Below, piece after piece: positions 51,185-61,647 of a DNA stretch of 64,000 bases. Both the position numbers and the translations under genes were made by a program. The DNA lies in the NCBI RefSeq assembly GCF_030812785.1, contig NZ_JAUSTJ010000002.1:1302001-1366000 (forward strand). Reading direction: 5' to 3'. A model generated the notes under the pieces. That model did no database searches. It saw only the letters and a list, made by a program, of their open reading frames with translations, and was not told where the DNA came from. The stretch's first letter is position 1. Each line of letters starts with the position of its first letter. The DNA comes from Sphingomonas kyeonggiensis (GTDB lineage Bacteria > Pseudomonadota > Alphaproteobacteria > Sphingomonadales > Sphingomonadaceae).

Positions 51185-51897
51185 CGCGCGCCCGACGCTA
51201 TCTGCCCCGGTTGATCGACCGCCTGCGCCGGAACGAGAGCGGCGTGGCGCTGCTCGAATTCTCCTTCTCGCTGCCCATCGTGCTCACGCTCAGCCTCGCC
51301 GGTGCGGAGCTGACCAACTATGTGATCACCAAGATGCGGATCGGCCAGATCGCGCTGCACCTGGCCGACAACGCTGCGCGCATCGGCTCCGGCAGCCAGC
51401 TCCAGGCCAAGACGATCTCGGAGGCCGACATCAGCGACCTGCTGGTCGGCGCCGACCTGCAATCGGGCGAGCTCAAGCTGCTCACCAACGGCCGCGTGAT
51501 CCTCTCGAGCGTCGAGCCGGACCCTACCAATTCGGGCAAGTCGCGGATCCGCTGGCAGCGCTGCAAGGGTGCGAAGACAGCACTCAATTCGACCTATGGC
51601 GCACAGGGTGACAAGAATCTGGCTGGTATCGGCCCCACCAATCGCCAGGTGGCGGCGCCGGACAGCGGCGTCACCATGTTCGTCCAGGTGCGCTACCAAT
51701 ATACCCCGCTGATCCAGACCTCGCTGTCGCCGAGCACCGAGTTCAACGAGGTCGCCTCGATGATGGTCCGCGACCGGCGTGACACCAGCGACGACAGCGC
51801 GCTCGGCAACACCAACGCGAAGCACCCCAGGGGAATCTACCGGGTGACCGGCGTCACGCCTTCGCTATGCCCCGGACAGCAGGAACTGGAGACCTAA
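51181..51897 (+). CDS. TadE/TadF-like pseudopilin protein
   Basis: A 238-aa protein from a GTG at 51181, with RRNESGVALLEFSFSLPIVL, again the Tad prepilin-like N-terminal helix containing a conserved Glu. The rest forms a beta-rich periplasmic domain (VTMFVQVRYQYTPLIQTSL). It completes the TadG-TadE-TadE trio. The Tad export machinery (TadA ATPase, TadB/C, RcpA secretin, TadV peptidase) is not in this window. Confidence 0.86.
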   Translation: MTRARRYLPRLIDRLRRNESGVALLEFSFSLPIVLTLSLAGAELTNYVITKMRIGQIALHLADNAARIGSGSQLQAKTISEADISDLLVGADLQSGELKLLTNGRVILSSVEPDPTNSGKSRIRWQRCKGAKTALNSTYGAQGDKNLAGIGPTNRQVAAPDSGVTMFVQVRYQYTPLIQTSLSPSTEFNEVASMMVRDRRDTSDDSALGNTNAKHPRGIYRVTGVTPSLCPGQQELET

Positions 51898-51920
51898 GCG
51901 TCTCCCTGGCCGGCAAAAGA

Positions 51921-51948
51921 AAAAGGCCGGGGTCTCCCCCGGCCTTTT
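51921..51948 (+). terminator. Intrinsic terminator after the Tad-like genes
   Basis: AAAAGGCCGGGG-TCTC-CCCCGGCCTTTT is a perfect 12-bp stem, counting the flanking A/T pairs, with a tetraloop. It can end both the Tad-like transcript and, on the other strand, pdhB. Confidence 0.9.
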
Positions 51949-51972
51949 CCGTGTTCGGTATCCGGCCGAAGA

Positions 51973-53385
<1,413 letters not shown>

Positions 53386-53386
53386 C

Positions 53387-54433
53387 TCAGTAGGACTCCA
53401 CCAGCACGTCGGTATACAGTTCGGAAGGATCGGGTTCGGGGGTCTGCTCGGCGAAGTCGGCGGACTCGTTCACGATCTTGCGGATCTCGGCCTCGATCGC
53501 CTTCAGATCTGCCTCGGAGACCTTCATCTCCTCAAGCTCGCGCTTGACCTGCTCGATCGGATCCGACTTGTCGCGGACCGACTGGACTTCCTCGCGCGAA
53601 CGATACTTTGCCGGGTCGGACATCGAGTGGCCACGGTAGCGATAGGTCTTCATCTCGAGGATGATCGGACCCTTGCCCGAGCGGACCCAGGCCAGCGCCT
53701 CCTCTGCGGCACCGCGGCAGGCGAGCACGTCCATGCCGTCCACCTGGATGCCGGGGATGCGGAAGCTCTCGCCGCGCTTGTAGAGCTGGTCTTCGGCCGA
53801 CGATCGGTTGACCGAGGTGCCCATGGCATACTGGTTGTTCTCGATCACATAGATGATCGGGAGCTTCCACAGCTCGGCCATGTTGAAGCTCTCATACACC
53901 TGGCCCTGGTTCGCGGCGCCGTCGCCGAAATAGGCCATGGCGACGCCGCCATCCTCGTTATACTTGTGGGCGAAGGCGAGACCCGTGCCGAGCGCGACCT
54001 GCGCGCCGACGATGCCGTGGCCGCCGTAGAACTTCTTCTCGGTCGAGAACATGTGCATCGAGCCGCCCTTGCCGCGGCTGATGCCAGCAGCGCGACCGGT
54101 CAGCTCGGCCATGATCACCTTGGGATCGATGCCATAGGCGAGCATGTGGCCATGGTCGCGATAGCCGGTGATCACCGAGTCCTTCTCGCCGTCGAGCGCG
54201 GACTGCAGGCCGACCGCAACGGCTTCCTGGCCGATATACAGGTGGCAGAAGCCGCCGATGAAGCCGAGGCCATAGAGCTGGCCGGCCTTCTCCTCGAAGC
54301 GGCGGATCAGCAGCATCTGCTTGTAGAATTCGAGCAGCTGCTCCTTGGAAGCCTCATACCGCTTCGGCTCGTCGGGCCGCTCGCGGTTGGTCTTTGCGGG
54401 TTCAGTCGTTTTGCGTGCCGGTGCTTTGGCCAC
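53387..54433 (-). CDS. pdhA: Pyruvate dehydrogenase E1 alpha subunit
   Basis: A 348-aa TPP-binding subunit. [20 protein letters not shown] and [20 protein letters not shown] are typical, and the TPP motif is [20 protein letters not shown] followed by VIENN. The conserved phosphorylation-loop region [18 protein letters not shown] is present, as in all E1 alpha chains. It converts pyruvate to hydroxyethyl-TPP in the pyruvate dehydrogenase complex. The ATG is at 54433, with the promoter in the gap before the LysR gene, which holds several inverted repeats. Confidence 0.97.
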   Translation of the reverse strand: MAKAPARKTTEPAKTNRERPDEPKRYEASKEQLLEFYKQMLLIRRFEEKAGQLYGLGFIGGFCHLYIGQEAVAVGLQSALDGEKDSVITGYRDHGHMLAYGIDPKVIMAELTGRAAGISRGKGGSMHMFSTEKKFYGGHGIVGAQVALGTGLAFAHKYNEDGGVAMAYFGDGAANQGQVYESFNMAELWKLPIIYVIENNQYAMGTSVNRSSAEDQLYKRGESFRIPGIQVDGMDVLACRGAAEEALAWVRSGKGPIILEMKTYRYRGHSMSDPAKYRSREEVQSVRDKSDPIEQVKRELEEMKVSEADLKAIEAEIRKIVNESADFAEQTPEPDPSELYTDVLVESY

Positions 54434-54541
54434 AGGAAATCCTCGTCCGGGGAGGGGGAAGGCGGGTGCCTATAAGCGCGTTTTCGCCCGCCGCGCAACT
54501 AACGCGGGAATGCGCGTGCCGTTCACGTGCCGCTACGGCAA

Positions 54542-54599
54542 TTGCAGTCTCTGCAACCAGAAATGCGGTTTCCGCACGTTGCATTGCAACAAACGCAAT
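54542..54599. promoter_or_regulatory. Cluster of TTGCA/TGCAA inverted repeats upstream of pdhA
   Basis: Four small palindromes follow one another: TTGCA-N5-TGCAA (54542-54556), TGCGG-TTT-CCGCA (54564-54576), TTGCA-T-TGCAA (54579-54589), and an overlapping ATTGC-N7-GCAAT (54583-54599). They lie some 110-165 bases before the pdhA start and directly after the LysR gene. The pattern suits a regulator binding at multiple sites; which one is not known. Confidence 0.5.
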
Positions 54600-55504
54600 C
54601 AGACCGGGCGTGCGAGCAATCCCGTGCAGAAATCGAGGAAAGCCCGCACCTTGGCAGGCACGTGGCGGCCCGACGGATAGAGCGCGTGCAGGGGGAAGCG
54701 CTCGTCGGGCCAATCGGGAAACAACTCGACCAGCGCACCGCTGGCGAGGAGCGGCGCCACCCCGATCGCGAGCGTCTGCGCGACCCCGGCACCGGCGACG
54801 CAGGCGGCGATCATCGTGGCGCCGTCGGCGGTGATCAGCCCCCTGCCCGCCGCGACTTCGACCAATTCGCCGCCGCGGCGGAACTCCCAGTCGAAGGGAC
54901 GCCCCGTGCGCGGGTCGTTGAAGTGGATGCAGCGATGCGCCGCAAGCTCCCCGGGATGGCCAAGCCGGCCATGGCGCGCGATCCAGGCCGGCGCGGCGAC
55001 GGTCAGCACGCGAGTCTCGGCGAGCGTGCGCGTCACCAGCGAGCGGGATTCGGGCGGCCCGAAGCGAATCGCCACGTCGATCCCCTCGCGCACCAGGTCG
55101 TCGGGCCGGCCCCGTGCGAGCAGTTCGAGTTCAAGTTCGGGATGCGCGTCGAGGAATTCGGGCAGGCGCGGCGCGAGCACGGTGCTGGCGAAATGGGAAT
55201 CGACATCGGCGCGCAACCGCCCCGTGATCCGGCGCGTGCTGCCGCCAAGCGCCTCGGCCGCCTCGGCGATCCCGTCGAGCAGCGGCGCGACCGAGGCGTG
55301 GAACCGGGCACCGGCCTCGGTCAGCCGGAGCGACCGGGTGGTCCGATCGAACAGCCGCGCCCCGACCCGTGTCTCGAGCCGGCCGATCGCCCGCGACACC
55401 GCCGAGTCGGTCAGTCCCAGCATGGGGGCGGCACCAGTGAAGCTCCCCGCCTCCACCACCGCCACCAGCACGCGGACGCCTGCGAGCAATCGATCGTCGA
55501 ACAC
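54599..55504 (-). CDS. LysR family transcriptional regulator
   Basis: A 301-aa LTTR starting at a GTG (55504). The winged HTH is LVAVVEAGSFTGAAPMLGLT followed by SAVSRAIGRLETRVGARLFD; the effector domain follows (residues ~90-295). It is divergent from an NmrA-like gene, the standard arrangement for an LTTR controlling its neighbour. A perfect 6-bp palindrome, GATCTG-A-CAGATC, lies between them. The inducer is unknown. Confidence 0.93.
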   Translation of the reverse strand: MFDDRLLAGVRVLVAVVEAGSFTGAAPMLGLTDSAVSRAIGRLETRVGARLFDRTTRSLRLTEAGARFHASVAPLLDGIAEAAEALGGSTRRITGRLRADVDSHFASTVLAPRLPEFLDAHPELELELLARGRPDDLVREGIDVAIRFGPPESRSLVTRTLAETRVLTVAAPAWIARHGRLGHPGELAAHRCIHFNDPRTGRPFDWEFRRGGELVEVAAGRGLITADGATMIAACVAGAGVAQTLAIGVAPLLASGALVELFPDWPDERFPLHALYPSGRHVPAKVRAFLDFCTGLLARPV

Positions 55505-55533
55505 TGCGGAACCCCTGCATTGCCGTCATGAAT

Positions 55534-55546
55534 GATCTGACAGATC
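55534..55546. promoter_or_regulatory. Palindrome in the LysR/NmrA divergent region
   Basis: GATCTGACAGATC is a perfect inverted repeat with a one-base centre, 30 bases before the LysR start and 59 before the NmrA-like start. It is the best candidate operator in this 100-base divergent promoter region. Confidence 0.4.
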
Positions 55547-55604
55547 GGCGTTACAGTCAAAGAGCGCCCGCGCCTATCTCGCTCGCGAGACAAGGAGATC
55601 GACA

Positions 55605-56480
55605 ATGTACGCAATGACGGGACTGACCGGACAGGTGGGCGGCGCGCTCGCCGAAGCGCTGATGGCAGAGGATGTGGAACTGCGCGCCCTGGTACGCGAT
55701 CCTGCGCGCGCGACGCGCTGGCAAGGGAAGGTCGAACTGGTGACGGGCGAGATCGCTGATGTCGCCGCGCTCACCCAGACGATGCGCGGTGTCGAGGCCG
55801 TGTTCGTGATGCTGCCCCCGGCCTTCGATCCGCGCCCGGGCTTCCCCGATGCCCGCGCGATGATCGAGTCGGTGCGAGAGGCGCTGCTGGCAGCTAGGCC
55901 GGCGCGCGTCGTGGCGCTGTCCACGATCGGTGCCCGGGCGGTGCAACCGAACCTGCTCAACCAGCTCGGCCTGTTCGAGGACGCGCTGCGCGACCTGCCG
56001 ATGCCCGTCACCTTCCTGCGCGCCGCCTGGTTCATGGAGAATGCCGCCTGGGACGTGGCGCCGGCACGCGAGGGACGGATCACCTCCTTCCTGCAGCCGG
56101 TCAGCCACGCGATCCCGATGGTCTCGGCGGGCGATGTCGGGCGCGCCGCGGCGTCGCTGATGCGACAGAACTGGCGCGGCCTGCGCATGGTCGAGCTCGA
56201 AGGGCCGGCCCCGGTCTCGCCCGAGGCGATCGCCGGCACCTTCGCGGCGCTGATCGGCCACCCGGTCGATGTGCAGCCGGTACCCCGCGACAGCTGGGAG
56301 ACGCTGTTCCGCGATCAGGGCATGGCCAATCCCCTGCCCCGCATCCAGATGCTCGACGGGTTCAACCAGGGCTGGATCGCGTTCGGCGATCCTTCGGCGG
56401 AAAGGATGAAGGGGGCGACGACGCTCGCCCAGGCACTTAGCGCCCTGTTGGCGCGGGACCGTGCTTCTGCAGCGGAATGA
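55605..56480 (+). CDS. NmrA-like NAD(P)-binding protein
   Basis: A 291-aa atypical SDR with the glycine-rich motif TGLTGQVGGALAEAL, VELVTGEIADVAALTQTM and VTFLRAAWFMENAAWDVAPA, typical of the NmrA/quinone oxidoreductase-2 group. These bind NAD(P)(H) and act as redox sensors or reductases. It is divergent from the LysR gene that probably controls it. Its 3' end overlaps the convergent ftsB by 44 bases. Confidence 0.88.
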   Translation: MYAMTGLTGQVGGALAEALMAEDVELRALVRDPARATRWQGKVELVTGEIADVAALTQTMRGVEAVFVMLPPAFDPRPGFPDARAMIESVREALLAARPARVVALSTIGARAVQPNLLNQLGLFEDALRDLPMPVTFLRAAWFMENAAWDVAPAREGRITSFLQPVSHAIPMVSAGDVGRAAASLMRQNWRGLRMVELEGPAPVSPEAIAGTFAALIGHPVDVQPVPRDSWETLFRDQGMANPLPRIQMLDGFNQGWIAFGDPSAERMKGATTLAQALSALLARDRASAAE

Positions 56481-56784
56481 CCACTTCGTCCGGGCGGACG
56501 ACGTTGAGCTGCTTGCGCGCCAGCTCGTCCGCCAGGTCGGGATCGACGCCGCGCTTCTGGTCGAGCAGGTCGACGCGGTTCTTCAGCGCCGCGCGCTGCT
56601 TGTCGAGCGCGGCATAATCGGACTGCTTCTGCTGGTACTCGGCCTTGATCAGCTTGGTCTGCATCACACCGGTGGGCCCGAGCACGGCATTATAGGCGAA
56701 AAAGCCGATGGCGATCAGCGTCACCGCGGGCAGCCCGGCCCGGCGCAAAAGGGTCTGGAAGGGAGAAGCAGTACGCGATCGCAT
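56437..56784 (-). CDS. ftsB: Septum formation initiator FtsB (3' part of a longer uninterrupted frame)
   Basis: From the ATG at 56784 the frame gives a full-length 115-aa FtsB/DivIC protein: a short cytoplasmic MRSRTASPFQTLLRRAG, one membrane helix (~18-38), and a periplasmic coiled coil (AEYQQKQSDYAALDKQRAAL, then RVDLLDQKRGVDPD), ending with the conserved NVVRPDEVVIP segment. FtsB links FtsL and FtsQ in the divisome and is essential in most bacteria. There is no stop codon between this start and the upstream hydrolase-like gene, so either an internal start or a fused protein supplies FtsB. No strong ribosome binding site is seen before 56784. Confidence 0.88.
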   Translation of the reverse strand: MRSRTASPFQTLLRRAGLPAVTLIAIGFFAYNAVLGPTGVMQTKLIKAEYQQKQSDYAALDKQRAALKNRVDLLDQKRGVDPDLADELARKQLNVVRPDEVVIPLQKHGPAPTGR

Positions 56785-58209
56785 ATGGTGTTTTTCGCTT
56801 AACCACGCCTCGCGCGCAAGGCCCGTATTGGTGCGGAGGGGCCTGGGAGGGCTGCGTCGCGCGCGCATCCGTGAAAGGATTGCGCTGGGATCATAGGTTC
56901 GCATGGAAACGATATCGGCACGCCCCGCGGCATCGGCGTAGGCTATCGGGCCTTCCCTGATGAATTGACCGCTGTCGACCTCGTCATCGTCGGCCAGGAC
57001 GACGATGTCGATTCCCTTCTCGCGCGCAGCCTTGTCGCTTGCGATGTGCCAGCCAAACAGCCCCAGTTCCGTCCAGCCGCTCGCGCCGCTCGCAACGACG
57101 ATCACCGCGTTGCACTGAGAAGCAATAAAATCCAATTCCCTTCCGAGGACATTATCATTCTTGCCCAGCCGAGGGTTGGCCATGCCTCGCGCCTGCCCGA
57201 ACACGACGTCGAAACCGTCGCTGAGGAGCAGGTCGCCGATCCTTGTGCAGAGTGCAGCGCCTGGTACAGGCGGATCCAACGCCGGCGGGCCACAAAGCAG
57301 GATGGTAAACGGCCTCTGCTCGGCGGCTTCGATCAACGATTTTCTGTGGGCGTCCATACGCGAGCCGATCCCGCGCTGGCGGCGTTGCGTTCTTTCGGCT
57401 GGATCCCTGCCCAGGCTGACTGGATCTTGAAGCACCGGCGAAAGACTATCCGACAAAGCATCCTTAACCGCATCGAGGATGACCTTGTAGATCTCGCTAT
57501 CGCGGCTCGATGGCTTGCTGATCCGGATATGCGTCGAATCGATCGGGATTGGGACTACGCTCGATAGTCCCGGATCGGAACTTGACGGCGACACAATGGT
57601 AACGCCACCAGTGCGCTGCGCCTCCACCAGAACCAGATGCTTAGCCGCCTCCGGAGCATTTGAGCGATACCATTGATTCAAATCTCGAAGCGTCGTGGAA
57701 TCTGCGTCCAGTTCCCGAACAAGTTTGGTGTAGCGAAGCCCAGCTTGTACGAGACCAGGAAGCGATCTTTGAGCCCGAGACCCAGCATGCGGGGTGCCGA
57801 GAAATATCACCAACCTTATGTTGTTGAGTAATATTCTATATTTCTCGTTCACTGACTGATGGTCGCTAAGGTGCCGAATCAATGCTTTAATGATATTCCC
57901 GCCAAGACTGTGGCCAACCAAGGCCAGCGGCATATCAAGCATGCCTTCCGACGCCAGCTGCGCAGCAATATTTGCAGCCCGATCCGCGATCGGCATTCCA
58001 GCCGAAAACCAATGACTTGGGGATGCATCATATTGCACCGTCGTCACTCGCGTGCCGGGGGCATCTTCAAGAAGCCAATCGGGCCAAAAGACCCCGCCCC
58101 GGCCGAAGCTCGTCCAAGTCTTGGTATAGTGGCCGTTCAAGCCATGAAAAAAGATGATGCGGAGACGCTCTTCGCCACTGCCGCCTTCCGAATTATGCAA
58201 AGTCGACAT
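56437..58209 (-). CDS. Chimeric frame: SERAC1-like alpha/beta hydrolase + nucleotide-type Rossmann domain + FtsB
   Basis: One open frame of 590 aa from the ATG at 58209. Residues ~15-250: an alpha/beta hydrolase with HGLNGHYTKTW, the nucleophile elbow GHSLGG (Ser101), FLGTPHAGS, and a probable catalytic His227 in DSTHIRISKPSSRDSEIY, the SERAC1/lipase type also found at the N-termini of immune-type STAND proteins. Residues ~300-465: a Rossmann-like domain with FTILLCGPP, GDLLLSDGFDVVFGQ and VIVVASGASGWTELGLFGWH, resembling TIR/nucleoside deoxyribosyltransferase-like effectors; I cannot name the family. Residues 476-590: FtsB. Base composition of the first two parts is far below the neighbours (43% GC in 57781-57900), pointing to transfer. 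It sits between eno and ftsB. Confidence 0.7.
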   Translation of the reverse strand: MSTLHNSEGGSGEERLRIIFFHGLNGHYTKTWTSFGRGGVFWPDWLLEDAPGTRVTTVQYDASPSHWFSAGMPIADRAANIAAQLASEGMLDMPLALVGHSLGGNIIKALIRHLSDHQSVNEKYRILLNNIRLVIFLGTPHAGSRAQRSLPGLVQAGLRYTKLVRELDADSTTLRDLNQWYRSNAPEAAKHLVLVEAQRTGGVTIVSPSSSDPGLSSVVPIPIDSTHIRISKPSSRDSEIYKVILDAVKDALSDSLSPVLQDPVSLGRDPAERTQRRQRGIGSRMDAHRKSLIEAAEQRPFTILLCGPPALDPPVPGAALCTRIGDLLLSDGFDVVFGQARGMANPRLGKNDNVLGRELDFIASQCNAVIVVASGASGWTELGLFGWHIASDKAAREKGIDIVVLADDDEVDSGQFIREGPIAYADAAGRADIVSMRTYDPSAILSRMRARRSPPRPLRTNTGLAREAWLSEKHHMRSRTASPFQTLLRRAGLPAVTLIAIGFFAYNAVLGPTGVMQTKLIKAEYQQKQSDYAALDKQRAALKNRVDLLDQKRGVDPDLADELARKQLNVVRPDEVVIPLQKHGPAPTGR

Positions 58210-58408
58210 TTGCTTGTGGGCCGCTCCGGCAAGATAACGTGGCTGGCCGGCTAGCAAGTGCGATGGCCAAGTTCACATAACGATATCTTGGCCCGCGGGA
58301 CAATGCCCAGACGGCGGCACAAATAGTGTCCGCGCACATCATTTGCACAATATCGGCGGCATTGCCCGGGGCAGGAGGTCCCACCCCTGGCGCCACCACC
58401 AATTCGCC

Positions 58409-58438
58409 CTGCCCCTCCCGCATCAGCAGGAGGGGCAG
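58409..58438 (-). terminator. Hairpin downstream of eno
   Basis: CTGCCCCTCC and GGAGGGGCAG form a perfect 10-bp stem with a 10-base loop, 11 bases beyond the eno stop on the minus strand. There is no T run. The stem resembles the CCCCTCCC-type repeats at 2548 and 62947. Confidence 0.6.
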
Positions 58439-58448
58439 TGCCCAAACC

Positions 58449-59738
<1,290 letters not shown>

Positions 59739-59842
59739 CTAGATATGGGGTATTGAGGGCGCGACGCGGCCTCTAACGGCTCCGGATGGAACTCGCAAAC
59801 GTGGCCGTTGTTGTTTCGCGAAAGGCATGGAGGGTTTTTGGC

Positions 59843-60304
59843 ATGGCTGACGAAACGACGGGCGAAACGATCGACGGGGCGGCGGAGACCACTGCCGAGA
59901 CCACGAAGCGTTCCGCGGCGGACACGATCCGCGAAAAGGCCGGCGAGATCGGCAGCGACGCGGCGGACCGCGCCCGCGCCTTTGCCAGCGAAGGCAAGGA
60001 GAAGGCGACCGGCGCGCTCGATGAGGTCGCCAAGATGATGCAGTCGGCGGCGCTCGACGTCGATGCGCGGCTGGGCGAGCAGTACGGCAAATATGCCCGC
60101 TCCGCAGCGGACGGCATCGCCAATTTCTCGGAGAGCCTGCGCGGCAAGGAAGTCGACGACCTGCTCGAGGACGTCACGGCGTTCGTCCGCAAGAGCCCCG
60201 CGATCGCGGTCGGCGTCGCGGCGGGCCTGGGCTTCGTGCTCGCGCGGCTGATCAAGTCGGGCATCGATGCCGCCTCGGATGCGGCGGACACCGACAAGTC
60301 GTAA
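59843..60304 (+). CDS. YqjD/ElaB (DUF883)-like membrane-anchored protein
   Basis: A 153-aa mostly helical protein, MADETTGETIDGAAETTAET, with an amphipathic helical middle and one C-terminal membrane helix (VRKSPAIAVGVAAGLGFVLA). This layout is that of YqjD/ElaB, which are anchored at the inner membrane by the C-terminus and associate with ribosomes in E. coli stationary phase. GGAGGGTTTTTGGC precedes the ATG at 59843. First of a four-gene row on the + strand. Confidence 0.75.
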   Translation: MADETTGETIDGAAETTAETTKRSAADTIREKAGEIGSDAADRARAFASEGKEKATGALDEVAKMMQSAALDVDARLGEQYGKYARSAADGIANFSESLRGKEVDDLLEDVTAFVRKSPAIAVGVAAGLGFVLARLIKSGIDAASDAADTDKS

Positions 60305-60319
60305 GCGGCGAAACGGGGG

Positions 60320-60661
60320 GTGGACGCGCCGCAGCCTGAAGAGAAGTCCATCGGCGACCTGCTCCAGCAGCTCGTCGAGGATGGCAGGGCCTATGCCGAT
60401 GCCGAGATCGGCTATTACCGCACGCTGCTGCGCTCGAAGCTGCGCGATGCCCGGGCGATGCTCTGGATGGGCGCGGTGGCGCTCGTCCTCGCCCAGGCCG
60501 CCGCGGTGGCGCTGGTCATCGGGCTGGTGTTCACCCTCTCCCCGCTCGTCGGGCCCGGCTTCGCCACCCTGATTGTCGTGCTGGCGTTCCTCGCCATCGC
60601 CGGACTGATGGGCTGGCTCGCCTGGACGCACGTAAAGCGTATCTTCAAGGAAAAGCCATGA
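60320..60661 (+). CDS. Phage holin family / DUF1469 (YqjE-like) membrane protein
   Basis: A 113-aa protein from a GTG at 60320 preceded by a G-rich site (AAACGGGGG). KSIGDLLQQLVEDGRAYADA is the amphipathic start of DUF1469, followed by two membrane helices (~48-70 and 82-101). The family is called 'phage holin superfamily III' but is chromosomal and probably not lytic. Its stop overlaps the next start (60658). Confidence 0.82.
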   Translation: MDAPQPEEKSIGDLLQQLVEDGRAYADAEIGYYRTLLRSKLRDARAMLWMGAVALVLAQAAAVALVIGLVFTLSPLVGPGFATLIVVLAFLAIAGLMGWLAWTHVKRIFKEKP

Positions 60662-60990
60662 GCGACAATCCACACGACGTGGATGCTGCCAGGGCAAGGA
60701 TCGATGCGGCCAGGACACGGCTGTTCGGCACGCTGGGCCAGGTGCAGGAGCGGCTCAGCCCTTCCAACCTCGCGCAGGACGCGGTCGAGACCGCCGCCCA
60801 CGGCGTCGCCACCGTCGCGCGCAAGGGTGCCGAGGCGGTGCGCAGCCGTCCCCTCGCCGCTGCCGGCATCGCCGCCACGGTGGGCCTGGTCATGGCCCGG
60901 GGCTGGATCGGCGACATCCTCGGCAAGCGGCATGAAACTCGCGACCCGGCCACGGGTTTGAAGCGTAAAGGCAAGAAAGGATTCTCGTGA
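60658..60990 (+). CDS. DUF3618-like small protein
   Basis: A 110-aa protein, MSDNPHDVDAARARIDAART, with RLFGTLGQVQERLSPSNLAQ, the repeated charged helix of DUF3618, followed by a short hydrophobic segment (PLAAAGIAATVGLVMARGW) and a basic tail. Overlaps the DUF1469 gene by 4 bases, and its TGA overlaps the next ATG. Family call is moderate. Confidence 0.72.
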   Translation: MSDNPHDVDAARARIDAARTRLFGTLGQVQERLSPSNLAQDAVETAAHGVATVARKGAEAVRSRPLAAAGIAATVGLVMARGWIGDILGKRHETRDPATGLKRKGKKGFS

Positions 60991-61313
60991 TGAGCACCAA
61001 TCCCTCGAACGGCCCCGCGACCGCGCAGGGCGAGAGCCTGACCGAGAACCCCTATGTGCTGGTCGCCGGCGGCGTCGCACTGGGCGTGCTGATCGGCATG
61101 CTGATCCCGCGCAGCCAGAAGGAGCGCGAGCTGCTCGACGCGACGGGGCGCCAGATCGCCGACAAGGTCACCGGCACCGTCCAGGCGGTGAAGGATGCCG
61201 GCAAGGCGGAGTTCGACGCGCTGCTCCCCAGCCGCGACGATGCCAAGGAGCGCGTGGGCGCGCTGTTCGGCAATCTGGTCGATGCGGCGAAGGGTGCGAC
61301 GCAAAAGGCTTGA
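60990..61313 (+). CDS. Small membrane protein closing the YqjD-like cassette
   Basis: A 107-aa protein with one membrane helix (YVLVAGGVALGVLIGMLIP) followed by a charged amphipathic helix (RSQKERELLDATGRQIADKV). The GG-rich helix and following charged stretch resemble the C-terminal part of YqjD/ElaB. The ATG at 60990 overlaps the previous stop; AAAGGA lies ~10 bases upstream. I do not recognise a named family. Confidence 0.68.
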   Translation: MSTNPSNGPATAQGESLTENPYVLVAGGVALGVLIGMLIPRSQKERELLDATGRQIADKVTGTVQAVKDAGKAEFDALLPSRDDAKERVGALFGNLVDAAKGATQKA

Positions 61314-61373
61314 GGCCGGCGCGCCTGCTTCCTAGAGGCCTCTATAAAACCAGAAAGTGTTTTCGGAGGCCCA

Positions 61374-61589
61374 ATGAGCAAACTGCACCTCGTCTTCGGC
61401 GGTCGCGTGACCGATCCGCAGACGCTCGACTTTGTTGACCCGTCCAAGCTCGACGTCGTCGGCATCTTCCCGGACTATGCCAGCGCGGAGAATGCGTGGC
61501 GCGGCGCTGCCCAGCGCACCGTGGACGATGCCGAGATGCGCTATGTGGTGGTGCACCTGCACCGCCTGCTCGAGCCCGACCTGGCCTGA
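61374..61589 (+). CDS. DUF4170 domain protein
   Basis: A 71-aa protein, MSKLHLVFGGRVTDPQTLDF, with VVGIFPDYASAENAWRGAAQ and MRYVVVHLHRLLEPD, the whole-length pattern of DUF4170, a small alphaproteobacterial family of unknown function. TTCGGAGGCCCA precedes the ATG. Confidence 0.9.
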   Translation: MSKLHLVFGGRVTDPQTLDFVDPSKLDVVGIFPDYASAENAWRGAAQRTVDDAEMRYVVVHLHRLLEPDLA

Positions 61590-61647
61590 GCGACGCGGAA
61601 CTGATCCCCGGCCCAGCGGCCGGGGGGCAGTCAGGCAGGACCGGCCT

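Noticed and set aside
58210..58448. A possible TTG start at 58257 extending the hydrolase-like protein, and a possible small gene in this gap.
   Set aside because: The extra 16 residues (LAGQPRYLAGAAHKQ) match nothing in the hydrolase fold, and the ATG at 58209 is more likely. No other coding signal is seen in the gap.
60320..60661. 'Phage holin family' protein as evidence of a prophage.
   Set aside because: DUF1469 proteins are common chromosomal genes; no phage structural, integrase or lysis genes are nearby.
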